A stretch of DNA of 12,217 bases from Zongyangia gallinarum (GTDB lineage Bacteria; Bacillota; Clostridia; Oscillospirales; Ruminococcaceae). Below, in pieces: positions 1 through 5,266 of the stretch. Location of the stretch: contig CAJFQY010000042.1 of the NCBI GenBank assembly GCA_904419315.1, positions 1 to 12,217 of the forward strand, read 5' to 3'. The notes under the pieces are model-generated. The model saw only the letters and a list, made by a program, of their open reading frames with translations, was not told the DNA's origin and searched no databases. Each line of letters opens with the position of its first letter. Position 1 is the first letter of the stretch. A program made the position numbers and the translations under genes.

Positions 1-1
1 T

Positions 2-139
2 TTGTACGATCAGTTGGGGAGAGAACGCTATGTGGTGTGTATCTTGCGGGAGATATACAATCGACTTCTTGAAAATCTGGATGGCTGGCCTCTTGTACCG
101 AATGGGGAAATCCATAGTTGGAAGGAGAAAAAGGAATGA
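2..139 (+). CDS. C-terminal fragment of an unidentified phage protein (5' end outside window)
   Basis: An open frame runs from the first bases to a TGA at 137-139 and gives 45 residues, including REIYNRLLENLDGW and ending HSWKEKKE. I do not recognise the family. Its stop overlaps the start of the thioredoxin-like gene (ATGA at 136-139), which suggests translational coupling in the same operon. In phages with this gene order the preceding genes are usually terminase, portal and a MuF-like minor head protein. This could be the tail of the minor head protein or a separate small gene, but that rests on position only. That it is coding is supported by the open frame and the overlap. Confidence 0.55.
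   Translation: MYDQLGRERYVVCILREIYNRLLENLDGWPLVPNGEIHSWKEKKE
122..127 (+). promoter_or_regulatory. Ribosome binding site deciding the thioredoxin-like start
   Basis: AAGGAG lies 8 bases before the ATG at 136. The alternative in-frame TTG at 118 has no such site upstream, so the ATG is preferred. Confidence 0.7.
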
Positions 140-393
140 AACAGCTTTACTTTTTCCACGCCCCTTGGTGCCCGCCTTGCCGCTTCTTTGAAAAGCAATT
201 TATCTCTCCTTTGGCGTCCATGGTAGGACAGGATAAAATCGTCAGGATCGATGTACAGAAAGAACCCTTCCGAGCGGACCGCTACGGAGTCAGCCGGGTT
301 CCGATGGCAATCTTGATGGAAGGTGGAAAGGCGGTGGATTACGTCGGCATGGCAGATTTGGAAAGATGCGCCCAGTTTCTGAAAGGAGAGTGA
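136..393 (+). CDS. Small thioredoxin-like protein
   Basis: This 85-residue protein has the redox motif WCPPC (Cys12 and Cys15) after a beta strand (LYFFHAP). A Val-Pro turn follows (RVPM, Pro56) where thioredoxins have their cis-proline, then a GG hairpin. It is shorter than a standard thioredoxin of about 105 residues and resembles minimal thioredoxin or glutaredoxin-like phage proteins. No signal peptide is seen, so it is cytoplasmic. It lies between an unidentified upstream gene and the Prp protease, at the head of the capsid cassette. A role in controlling thiols during assembly, for example keeping the catalytic Cys of Prp reduced, is speculation. The start is the ATG at 136, which overlaps the upstream stop. 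The fold assignment is firm; the substrate is unknown. Confidence 0.88.
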   Translation: MKQLYFFHAPWCPPCRFFEKQFISPLASMVGQDKIVRIDVQKEPFRADRYGVSRVPMAILMEGGKAVDYVGMADLERCAQFLKGE

Positions 394-434
394 TCCGCAT
401 ATCTCCCACCGGCAGGGAACAGCCGGGTAGAAAA

Positions 435-441
435 GAGGTGG
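435..441 (+). promoter_or_regulatory. Ribosome binding site for the TTG start of the Prp-like gene
   Basis: GAGGTGG lies 6 bases before the TTG at 448. No in-frame ATG or GTG fits between it and the conserved part of the protein, so TTG is chosen. Confidence 0.65.
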
Positions 442-447
442 TGTGAT

Positions 448-750
448 TTGATTGCCGTTTCCGCCACAGACGGCGGAATCGCCTTAGAAGGCCATGCGGG
501 CTACGCCCAGGCAGGCAAGGATATTGTCTGCGCCGGAGTGACCGCTTTGGTACAGACGCTGATCGTCTCACTGGAGGAGCTGACAGCAGATCAAATTGAA
601 TACTCCATATCCCCAGGAAAGGCGGATATACGCTATAGGAATCTGTCAGAGGTAGGAAGGCTTCTGGTGGATTCCTTTTTTGTTGGACTCAAAGAAATTG
701 AGAGGGAATTCCCGGAGTATATCCGGTTATCTTGTCCGCAACGACAATAA
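448..750 (+). CDS. Prp-family cysteine protease (ribosomal-processing protease type), phage-encoded
   Basis: The product has 100 residues, the usual length of the Prp (YsxB) family. The signature is clear: GHAGYA with His16, then DIVCAGV with Cys28. The 12-residue His-to-Cys spacing matches the catalytic pair of the Staphylococcus aureus enzyme, where His22 and Cys34 do the work. Known members remove the N-terminal extension of ribosomal protein L27 in Firmicutes. In staphylococcal phage 80alpha the host enzyme also cuts scaffold and capsid proteins. Here the gene sits directly before the scaffold and capsid genes, both of which begin with a matching LQLFA motif, so it is most likely the head maturation protease. 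The start is TTG with a good ribosome binding site. Action on host L27 is possible but not shown. Confidence 0.92.
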   Translation: MIAVSATDGGIALEGHAGYAQAGKDIVCAGVTALVQTLIVSLEELTADQIEYSISPGKADIRYRNLSEVGRLLVDSFFVGLKEIEREFPEYIRLSCPQRQ

Positions 751-802
751 ACTACGGGCAACGGCGCGGACTCGTGACGGGCCGGGGCAGAAAGGATAAC
801 GT

Positions 803-1459
803 ATGAAAAACAGATATTTTTTACAACTCTTTGCGGAAGGCGAAGGGGGCGGGGCTGCTACAGAGGGCGGCAACGCAACCGGCGCGACAGGCGAAGGAAC
901 AACGCAGACGAACGCACAAAATACCATATCTTTTGACGACTTTCTAGCACAGGAGGGCCATCAAGCCGAATTTGACCGGAGGGTCAGCAAGGCTATCCAA
1001 ACCGCTGTTGCGAATGCTCAGAAGAGATGGCAAACACTGACGGATGATAAGGTGTCGGAGGCCGAGAAGCTGGCGCAGATGACCGGCGAGCAAAAAGAAA
1101 AATACCGGGCGGATAAAGCGGAAAAAGAGCTTGCTGAGCTGAAGCGGCAGATTGCTTTAGGCGATATGGCCAAAACCGCACGGAAAATGCTGGCAGATGA
1201 GCAGATTTCTATTCCAGACGAAATGGTGATGCATCTGGTAACAGACGATGCGGAAAAGACAAAAGAGATCGTGGAGAGTTTTGCTAAATCCTATAAGGCG
1301 GCATTGCAAGCAGGCATCAAAGAGGCGTTCCGAGGTAATCCGCCCAAAGCCAACCAAGGCGAAACCACAGTGACCAGAGAGCAGATTCTCGCTGTAAAAG
1401 ACACCAATGAAAGACGCCGCTTAATCGCGGAAAATCCACAATTATTTGTTAGGAGGTAA
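803..1459 (+). CDS. Capsid scaffold protein (DUF4355-like)
   Basis: This 218-residue protein has the usual layout of Gram-positive phage scaffolds. It starts with a short tag (FLQLFA, residues 6-11), followed by a Gly/Ala/Thr-rich linker to about residue 38. A charged helical and coiled-coil body covers roughly 45-125 (EKAEKELAELKRQIAL-like heptads). The C-terminal helical segment includes REQILAVKDTNERRRLIAEN, a pattern I associate with DUF4355 proteins and probably the capsid-binding end. It should occupy the procapsid interior and be lost before DNA packaging. LQLFA matches a Prp cut site, with cleavage expected after Ala11. The gene lies between the protease and the capsid gene. The capsid gene's AGGAGG site falls in its last codons. 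Confidence 0.88.
   Translation: MKNRYFLQLFAEGEGGGAATEGGNATGATGEGTTQTNAQNTISFDDFLAQEGHQAEFDRRVSKAIQTAVANAQKRWQTLTDDKVSEAEKLAQMTGEQKEKYRADKAEKELAELKRQIALGDMAKTARKMLADEQISIPDEMVMHLVTDDAEKTKEIVESFAKSYKAALQAGIKEAFRGNPPKANQGETTVTREQILAVKDTNERRRLIAENPQLFVRR
821..835 (+). other. Predicted Prp cleavage motif LQLFA in scaffold N-terminus
   Basis: Residues 7-11 of the scaffold read LQLFA and are followed by an acidic, Gly-rich stretch. It resembles the L27 extension motif of Firmicutes (LQ-F/L-FA). Cleavage after Ala11 is predicted, not shown. Confidence 0.7.
1451..1456 (+). promoter_or_regulatory. Strong ribosome binding site of the major capsid gene
   Basis: A perfect AGGAGG sits inside the final codons of the scaffold gene, 5 bases before the capsid ATG. 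This fits very high expression and coupling of the two genes. Confidence 0.8.
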
Positions 1460-1461
1460 CT

Positions 1462-2640
1462 ATGAACAAACTACAGTTATTTGCCGCTGAGCCCAATGTT
1501 ATTACGACTCAGCAATTTTCTGTCAACCCGAGAGAGGTTGATTTTGTCACCAGCTTTGGCCACGAAATTACCGCGCTGACCGAAGTCATGGGGATTAGCC
1601 GCCCCATCCGCAAGGCCAACGGCACCACCCTGACCGCCAAGAAGGCCACCGGTGAGCTTCAGAGCGGGATTGTAGCGGAGGGCGATGTAATCCCTCTGTC
1701 CCAGTTCGAGGTGGAGCCTGTGGAGTATGCGCCTATCCAGCTGCAGAAATACCGCAAGGCGGTGACCATTGAGTCCATTGAAAAATACGGGTTGGAAACC
1801 GCTGTGGGTATGACCGACGATGAATTCAAGGTCCAGCTGCAGGATGAGGTGCTGGCCACCTTCTATAACTTCCTGCTCACCGGCCAGCTGACCAGCGAGG
1901 AAAGCACCTTCCAGATGGCGGTGGCTATGGCGATCGGCCGGGTAAAGGACGCGTTTAAAAAGATGCATCGTTCTGCAACAGGCGTGGCCGTGTTCGCCAA
2001 TACCCTGGATATTTACGAGTATCTGGGTGGCGCGCAGGTTACAGTCCAGACTGCTTTTGGCATGGACTATGTGGAAAATTTCCTGGGCGCGGATATCCTG
2101 TTCTTCTCCTCTGAAATCCCCCAGGGCCGTGTTATCGCAACACCTGTCAATAACATCAACGTTTATTACGTGGACCCGGGCGATTCTGAATTCTCCCAGG
2201 CTGGCCTTTCCTACACCACCGATTCCCAGGTTCCTTATATCGGATTCCATACCGAGGGCAACTACCAGCGGGCACAGTCTGAGTCTTTCGCTCTCATGGG
2301 TTTAACCCTGTTTGCGGAATACCTCAACGCTATCGCTGTAATCACCATTACAGATGCACCAGAACTCAAAACCATCACCGTAACTCCTGCTGAAGGCACA
2401 GCAGTAGGAACCACAAAAGCATCTGTATCCGGGAACACCACAACGAATCTGAAATATAGGCTGGCGGATGCGGCTGCAGACGTGGAGTATGGCCAAAATG
2501 TGAGAAACTGGACGAATTTTACAGCGAATGCCGACATCTCGGCTACAGCGGGGCAGACCATTACGGTGGTTGAGTATGACGATTATTACAAGGCCGTAGG
2601 CGCTGGAAACGCCGCAGTTGTTGTAAACGACGGCCAGTAA
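1462..2640 (+). CDS. Major capsid protein (HK97 fold) with C-terminal Ig-like domain
   Basis: The product has 392 residues. Residues 1-8 are MNKLQLFA, a predicted Prp-cut tag. Residues of about 20-297 form an HK97-type capsid protein. Visible features are an N-arm and E-loop region (KKATGELQSGIVAEGDVIPLS), a long helix-rich P domain with DEVLATFYNFLL, and a beta-rich end before the ITIT boundary. Residues of about 298-392 form a separate beta-rich domain that starts at a TITVTPAEGTA segment. It resembles the C-terminal domain of the major tail protein in this window and is read as an Ig-like surface decoration. The gene follows the scaffold by 2 bases. The capsid role is firm from position, size and fold pattern; the Ig-like call rests on sequence pattern. 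Confidence 0.92.
   Translation: MNKLQLFAAEPNVITTQQFSVNPREVDFVTSFGHEITALTEVMGISRPIRKANGTTLTAKKATGELQSGIVAEGDVIPLSQFEVEPVEYAPIQLQKYRKAVTIESIEKYGLETAVGMTDDEFKVQLQDEVLATFYNFLLTGQLTSEESTFQMAVAMAIGRVKDAFKKMHRSATGVAVFANTLDIYEYLGGAQVTVQTAFGMDYVENFLGADILFFSSEIPQGRVIATPVNNINVYYVDPGDSEFSQAGLSYTTDSQVPYIGFHTEGNYQRAQSESFALMGLTLFAEYLNAIAVITITDAPELKTITVTPAEGTAVGTTKASVSGNTTTNLKYRLADAAADVEYGQNVRNWTNFTANADISATAGQTITVVEYDDYYKAVGAGNAAVVVNDGQ
1471..1485 (+). other. Predicted Prp cleavage motif LQLFA in capsid N-terminus
   Basis: Residues 4-8 of the capsid protein are LQLFA, followed by AEPN. Cleavage after Ala8 would leave an Ala-Glu-Pro N-terminus. Confidence 0.72.
2353..2637 (+). other. Ig-like C-terminal domain of the capsid protein
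   Basis: Residues of about 298-392 form a Thr/Val-rich beta domain with the landmarks TITVTPAEGTA, a single Trp, and AGQTITVVE. The same landmarks appear in the major tail protein at 4612-4893. Confidence 0.65.
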
Positions 2641-2649
2641 GGAGCCGCT

Positions 2650-2982
2650 ATGGATGAACTGCTTACTCGATTGAAAACACGGCTCCTAGACACCGAATTG
2701 ACGGATGAGCAGCTATCCGAGTATCTGCAGACCATGAGCGACAGACTCTGTTTGCGTCTGGGGGCAGACACGCTTCCAGCGCTATTCCAATCCATCTGTG
2801 TGGACGCCACCGTGAAGATGGTACGCAGGACGTATTATGAAGGTATTTCCTCGGAGGGTGTGGCCAATATCTCCACATCCTTCGTGGACAATATCCTGGC
2901 GGAATACGACGCCGAAATCGGAGACTGGAAGGCCAGCCAAGCGTCATCCGGCAACAGCAATAAGGTGGTGTGCTTCCTGTGA
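2650..2982 (+). CDS. Head-tail connector / neck adaptor protein
   Basis: This small, mostly helical protein has 110 residues. It includes TDEQLSEYLQTMSDRLCLRLG and a later GISSEGVANISTSFVDNILAEY segment, which is typical of the gp6-type adaptors that dock under the portal in siphophages. It directly follows the capsid gene, where this connector normally sits. GGAG lies 5 bases before the ATG. Its stop overlaps the GTG start of the next gene. The class is well supported by position and pattern, but the exact family is not certain. Confidence 0.75.
   Translation: MDELLTRLKTRLLDTELTDEQLSEYLQTMSDRLCLRLGADTLPALFQSICVDATVKMVRRTYYEGISSEGVANISTSFVDNILAEYDAEIGDWKASQASSGNSNKVVCFL
2962..2968 (+). promoter_or_regulatory. 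Ribosome binding site deciding the head-closure start
   Basis: AAGGTGG lies 10 bases before the GTG at 2979 but only 1 base before the upstream GTG at 2970. This favours 2979, which also overlaps the previous stop as GTGA. Confidence 0.55.
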
Positions 2983-3290
2983 TATGGAAATCCTGTCAAT
3001 TACAGATTATCACCGGGCAGACAGAGGACGCCCTGGGCAATATGGTAGGAGGCGAATGGCAGACGGTGAAAGACACCTTCTGCCGGTTCACCCCCTGGAC
3101 AGATGAACAGATCGCCTTGGAAGGCCGCGACGTCACCAGGAACCAGCAGCGGTTCGCCGTCCCCATACCCTTTGCAAGATTCCCGGAATGTACCCACGCC
3201 GTCATTGATGGGATCCGCCAGCAGATCACGGAAAAGATTGACCTCACGCCCAGATACACCGTGATCCAGGTCAAGGTGTACAAGGAGTGA
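2979..3290 (+). CDS. Head closure / minor capsid neck protein
   Basis: The protein has 103 residues from a GTG start that overlaps the previous stop. It is rich in beta strands and contains RFTPWTDEQIALEGRDV and, near the end, LTPRYTVIQVKVYKE. This matches the small beta-barrel head-closure or stopper proteins found after the adaptor in many Firmicutes phages. It would close the portal channel after packaging and give the tail a docking surface. A GTG nine bases earlier is an alternative start. The next gene's AAGGAG lies in its last codons. The neck role is fairly sure; the specific family name is not. Confidence 0.72.
   Translation: MIWKSCQLQIITGQTEDALGNMVGGEWQTVKDTFCRFTPWTDEQIALEGRDVTRNQQRFAVPIPFARFPECTHAVIDGIRQQITEKIDLTPRYTVIQVKVYKE
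3282..3287 (+). promoter_or_regulatory. Ribosome binding site for the GTG start at 3295
   Basis: AAGGAG lies 7 bases before the GTG at 3295, within the end of the head-closure gene. It supports the GTG start. Confidence 0.7.
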
Positions 3291-3294
3291 TAGC

Positions 3295-3654
3295 GTGGCA
3301 AGGTTTAGATTTAAGGTCAAAGGAGCTTGGATACTTCCTCTAGAGCAAGAATTAGAACACTTGAATGCTATCCGTTGGGACGCCATCCGGGAAAAGCAGG
3401 TCACTGAAATGCTCAACCGAGCCAGAGCTTCAGGCGGTACGCCGGTGGACACTGGAGAGCTCAGGGAGTCGTCGGTTGCTTCCGGTGATGAAATGGGATA
3501 TACGGTGGAATATGCGCCTCATGTTGAGTACGGCCATCGCACTGTAAACGGCGGATATGTGAGAGGGCAACGGTTTCTCAAAAATAATGCCGATGAACAG
3601 CGCGGCATCTATTACCGCGATCTGCTGACCGCCATCAGAAAGGAAGGGAAATAA
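3295..3654 (+). CDS. HK97 gp10-like neck / tail-completion protein
   Basis: This 119-residue protein carries the hallmarks of the HK97 gp10 family: TPVDTGELRES at residues 49-59, then YAPHVEYGHR at 73-82. In these proteins both segments border the core fold, and family members join the head-tail interface. It starts at GTG and ends in the TAA just before the ATG of the next gene. Its place between head closure and tail terminator is standard. The assignment is firm at family level; the structural role is taken from better-studied phages. Confidence 0.85.
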   Translation: MARFRFKVKGAWILPLEQELEHLNAIRWDAIREKQVTEMLNRARASGGTPVDTGELRESSVASGDEMGYTVEYAPHVEYGHRTVNGGYVRGQRFLKNNADEQRGIYYRDLLTAIRKEGK

Positions 3655-4083
3655 ATGGCCTATCAGAAATTATCCCCCATCGCCCTCATGGCGGCAGTGC
3701 GGGACAGGGTGGAAGCGGGGACGGGGCTTCGATGTTATGACGCGGTGCCTCTTAACGCCGTCAGCCCTTTCTATTTCGCGGAGGTTATACGGATTCAGCC
3801 TTCCAACACCAAAACCATGTTCCGGGATAACTACACGGTATGGATCCATTGCATTGCCGCAGCGCCAAAAACGGGGGAAGCGCCTTCCTCGGTAGGGGTG
3901 TACAACCTCATTGAACAGTTACAAGAGGCTTTGACGGAGGACATCGCTCTGCCGGAGCCTTTTGAACTGATTATGCAGACAGACGGAGGCGTCCAAACCA
4001 TTAAAACAGACGAGACAGAGGAAAAACACGCCGTGGTCACCTATGATTTTATGGTGTGCTATGGGTTCAAATGCAAGCTTTAA
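3655..4083 (+). CDS. Tail terminator-like protein (DUF5072-type pattern)
   Basis: The product has 142 residues. The second half contains LIEQLQEALTEDIALPEPF, then QTDGGVQTIKTDETEEKHAV, and ends in a hydrophobic strand with CYGFK. I associate this pattern with the DUF5072 group found just before the major tail gene in Clostridia phages. By position it is the tail terminator, which caps the growing tube and joins it to the neck. ATG follows the previous TAA directly, with AAGGAAGG upstream. The family name is from memory of the pattern; the role is inferred from gene order. Confidence 0.72.
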   Translation: MAYQKLSPIALMAAVRDRVEAGTGLRCYDAVPLNAVSPFYFAEVIRIQPSNTKTMFRDNYTVWIHCIAAAPKTGEAPSSVGVYNLIEQLQEALTEDIALPEPFELIMQTDGGVQTIKTDETEEKHAVVTYDFMVCYGFKCKL

Positions 4084-4089
4084 AGGAGG
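4084..4089 (+). promoter_or_regulatory. Strong ribosome binding site of the major tail gene
   Basis: AGGAGG sits 6 bases before the ATG at 4096, directly after the previous stop. It suits a protein needed in hundreds of copies. Confidence 0.8.
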
Positions 4090-4095
4090 CTAAAT

Positions 4096-4896
4096 ATGAA
4101 CAAATTACAGCTATTCGCTTTTGACAACAATAACTACTGCGATTTTTCCAGCTCTGCGGCCAAAGCGGTGGCAGGTAAGGACATCCTGCTTGCCATCTGG
4201 AGCGCAGACGGCACAAAACTGCTTGCCATCAGCGGCCAGCAGGGACTGACCATCAACCGCTCCGCTGATTCTATTGAGATTACATCTAAGGACACCCAGG
4301 GCGGATGGAAGTCTAAAATTGCCGGTATGAAGGAGTGGAGCATCGACAACGATGGCCTGTATGTGCCAAACGATGAGTCCCACACCATTCTTTCCCAGGC
4401 TTTTGATAACTCTGATCCGGTGTGCATCAAGGTTATCAACGGAAAGACCAAGGAGGGCATGTTCGGAGGCCTGGCAGTCATCACCGACTATCCCTTAGAA
4501 GCTCCCTACGACGACGCTATGACCTACTCCCTGACCTTGGAGGGTATGGGCGCTCTGGTGGACCTGCTGGCGCAGCCGGTGGATCCCGATACTATGCCCG
4601 ACGGCACCGCCGCTTTGGAAGGGCTGACCGTAGTATCTGTAGCAGGTACTGCTGACGGAGATACCGCCGTCTATGTCAATCCAGCCCTGGGAGCTTCCAA
4701 TAAGTATTTCTATAAGACAGGAGTAGCCCCTCTGGCCTATCCTGCTTACGGTGAAGTGATCACCCAGACCAGCTGGGACGGCGCCAGTGAGATTTCCGGC
4801 TTGACCAGTGGGCAGCAGATCATGGTCATTGAGACGGATTCCGCTGGTAAGGCGCTGAAAGCTGGCGTCGCTACGATTACTGTAAAAACTGCCTAG
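4096..4896 (+). CDS. Major tail (tube) protein with N-terminal LQLFA tag and C-terminal Ig-like domain
   Basis: The product has 266 residues. Residues 1-8 are MNKLQLFA, identical to the start of the capsid protein. Residues of about 20-172 form the tube domain, including GLTINRSADSIEITSKDTQG and a MKEWSIDNDGLY segment typical of siphophage tube subunits. After a PDGTAA linker, residues of about 173-266 form a beta-rich Ig-like domain (LTVVSVAGTA ... SGQQIMVIE) similar to that on the capsid. The tube forms the tail shaft around the tape measure; the Ig-like domain would face outward. The gene lies between the terminator and the chaperones, as expected. The N-terminal tag is the unusual part, because it implies protease trimming of a tail protein. 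Confidence 0.9.
   Translation: MNKLQLFAFDNNNYCDFSSSAAKAVAGKDILLAIWSADGTKLLAISGQQGLTINRSADSIEITSKDTQGGWKSKIAGMKEWSIDNDGLYVPNDESHTILSQAFDNSDPVCIKVINGKTKEGMFGGLAVITDYPLEAPYDDAMTYSLTLEGMGALVDLLAQPVDPDTMPDGTAALEGLTVVSVAGTADGDTAVYVNPALGASNKYFYKTGVAPLAYPAYGEVITQTSWDGASEISGLTSGQQIMVIETDSAGKALKAGVATITVKTA
4105..4119 (+). other. Predicted Prp cleavage motif LQLFA in major tail protein
   Basis: Residues 4-8 are LQLFA, followed by FDNN. The first eight residues equal those of the capsid protein, but four of the eight codons use different synonymous bases. Confidence 0.6.
4612..4893 (+). other. Ig-like C-terminal domain of the major tail protein
   Basis: Residues of about 173-266 form a beta-rich domain with a Gly/Thr-rich first hairpin, one Trp, and SGQQIMVIE near the end. 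It aligns by eye with the capsid C-terminus. Confidence 0.68.
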
Positions 4897-4907
4897 GAGG
4901 TACCGTC

Positions 4908-5216
4908 ATGTTTGAACATAAAGGGAAAAAGTATGAGTTGGCTTTCAACATTGGCCGACTCAAGCTGGTGGAAAACCAGATGAAAACATCTGTGGTGGCT
5001 GACATTGTGGCGACCAATGGAGCCTTATCCCTTTCCTCCCTCGAAGCGTATTTCGGATACTGCTTAAAAGAGGCCGGAAGCAACGATTTTGTTCCCAGGG
5101 AAAAGGCTGTGGAGATCGCGGAAGCCCTGATAGAGGAAAAAGGTTATATTGCGGTCAATAACATGGTGGTCACAAAACTGACCAAGGATATGCCTTTTTT
5201 ATTCCGCACCGCCTGA
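4908..5216 (+). CDS. Tail assembly chaperone, short form (G-like)
   Basis: This 102-residue protein, starting MFEHKGKKYELAFNIGRLK, has the usual beginning of Gram-positive phage tail assembly chaperones (lambda gpG analogues). It lies between the major tail and tape-measure genes, where these chaperones always sit. The short form should coat the tape measure during tube growth and is not part of the virion. AGGAGG is 7 bases before the ATG. Codons 96-98 (TTT TTA in frame, preceded by T) form a slippery heptamer, and the normal stop follows four codons later. A share of ribosomes is therefore expected to continue into the next frame. Confidence 0.87.
   Translation: MFEHKGKKYELAFNIGRLKLVENQMKTSVVADIVATNGALSLSSLEAYFGYCLKEAGSNDFVPREKAVEIAEALIEEKGYIAVNNMVVTKLTKDMPFLFRTA
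5195..5201 (+). promoter_or_regulatory. Slippery heptamer T_TTT_TTA for -1 programmed frameshift
   Basis: TTTTTTA is spaced as T TTT TTA in the frame of the chaperone gene that begins at 4908, so both tRNAs can re-pair one base back. It is the same heptamer as the HIV-1 gag-pol site. The -1 frame is open from 5162. Confidence 0.82.
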
Positions 5217-5241
5217 TTGACTATCGATATTTCCAATCAGG
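5212..5241 (+). promoter_or_regulatory. Hairpin downstream of the slippery site (stimulatory stem-loop candidate)
   Basis: CCTGATTG (5212-5219) pairs perfectly with CAATCAGG (5234-5241) around a 14-base loop. The stem starts 10 bases after the heptamer and contains the zero-frame stop TGA at 5214-5216. It is not followed by a T run, so it is not a terminator. Confidence 0.7.
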
Positions 5242-5266
5242 AGAACAAGATGAAGCCTTAGCAGAA

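Noticed and set aside
118..135. TTG start six codons upstream for the thioredoxin-like gene
   Set aside because: It has no ribosome binding site, whereas the ATG at 136 has AAGGAG at a good distance.
136..162. Thioredoxin N-terminus (KQLYFFHA) as a fourth Prp-type tag
   Set aside because: It is the first beta strand of the thioredoxin fold leading to WCPPC. It lacks LQ-F/L-FA and cutting there would destroy the fold.
409..426. Small hairpin CCGGC / GCCGG before the Prp gene
   Set aside because: It has only 5 bp and no T run, so it is not a terminator. It may be chance in GC-rich sequence.
1477..2250. Long open frame of 257 codons on the - strand inside the capsid gene
   Set aside because: It mirrors the codon pattern of the capsid gene, has no recognisable domain and no ribosome binding site context, and all other genes run on the + strand.
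2837..3106. Alternative + strand frame across the adaptor and head-closure genes
   Set aside because: Its product is rich in Arg, His, Ser and Pro with no family pattern, while the two overlapping frames match neck proteins.
5239..5258. AGGAG followed by ATG at 5250 between the chaperone frames
   Set aside because: The ATG opens a frame that stops after three codons and is out of frame with the second chaperone part.
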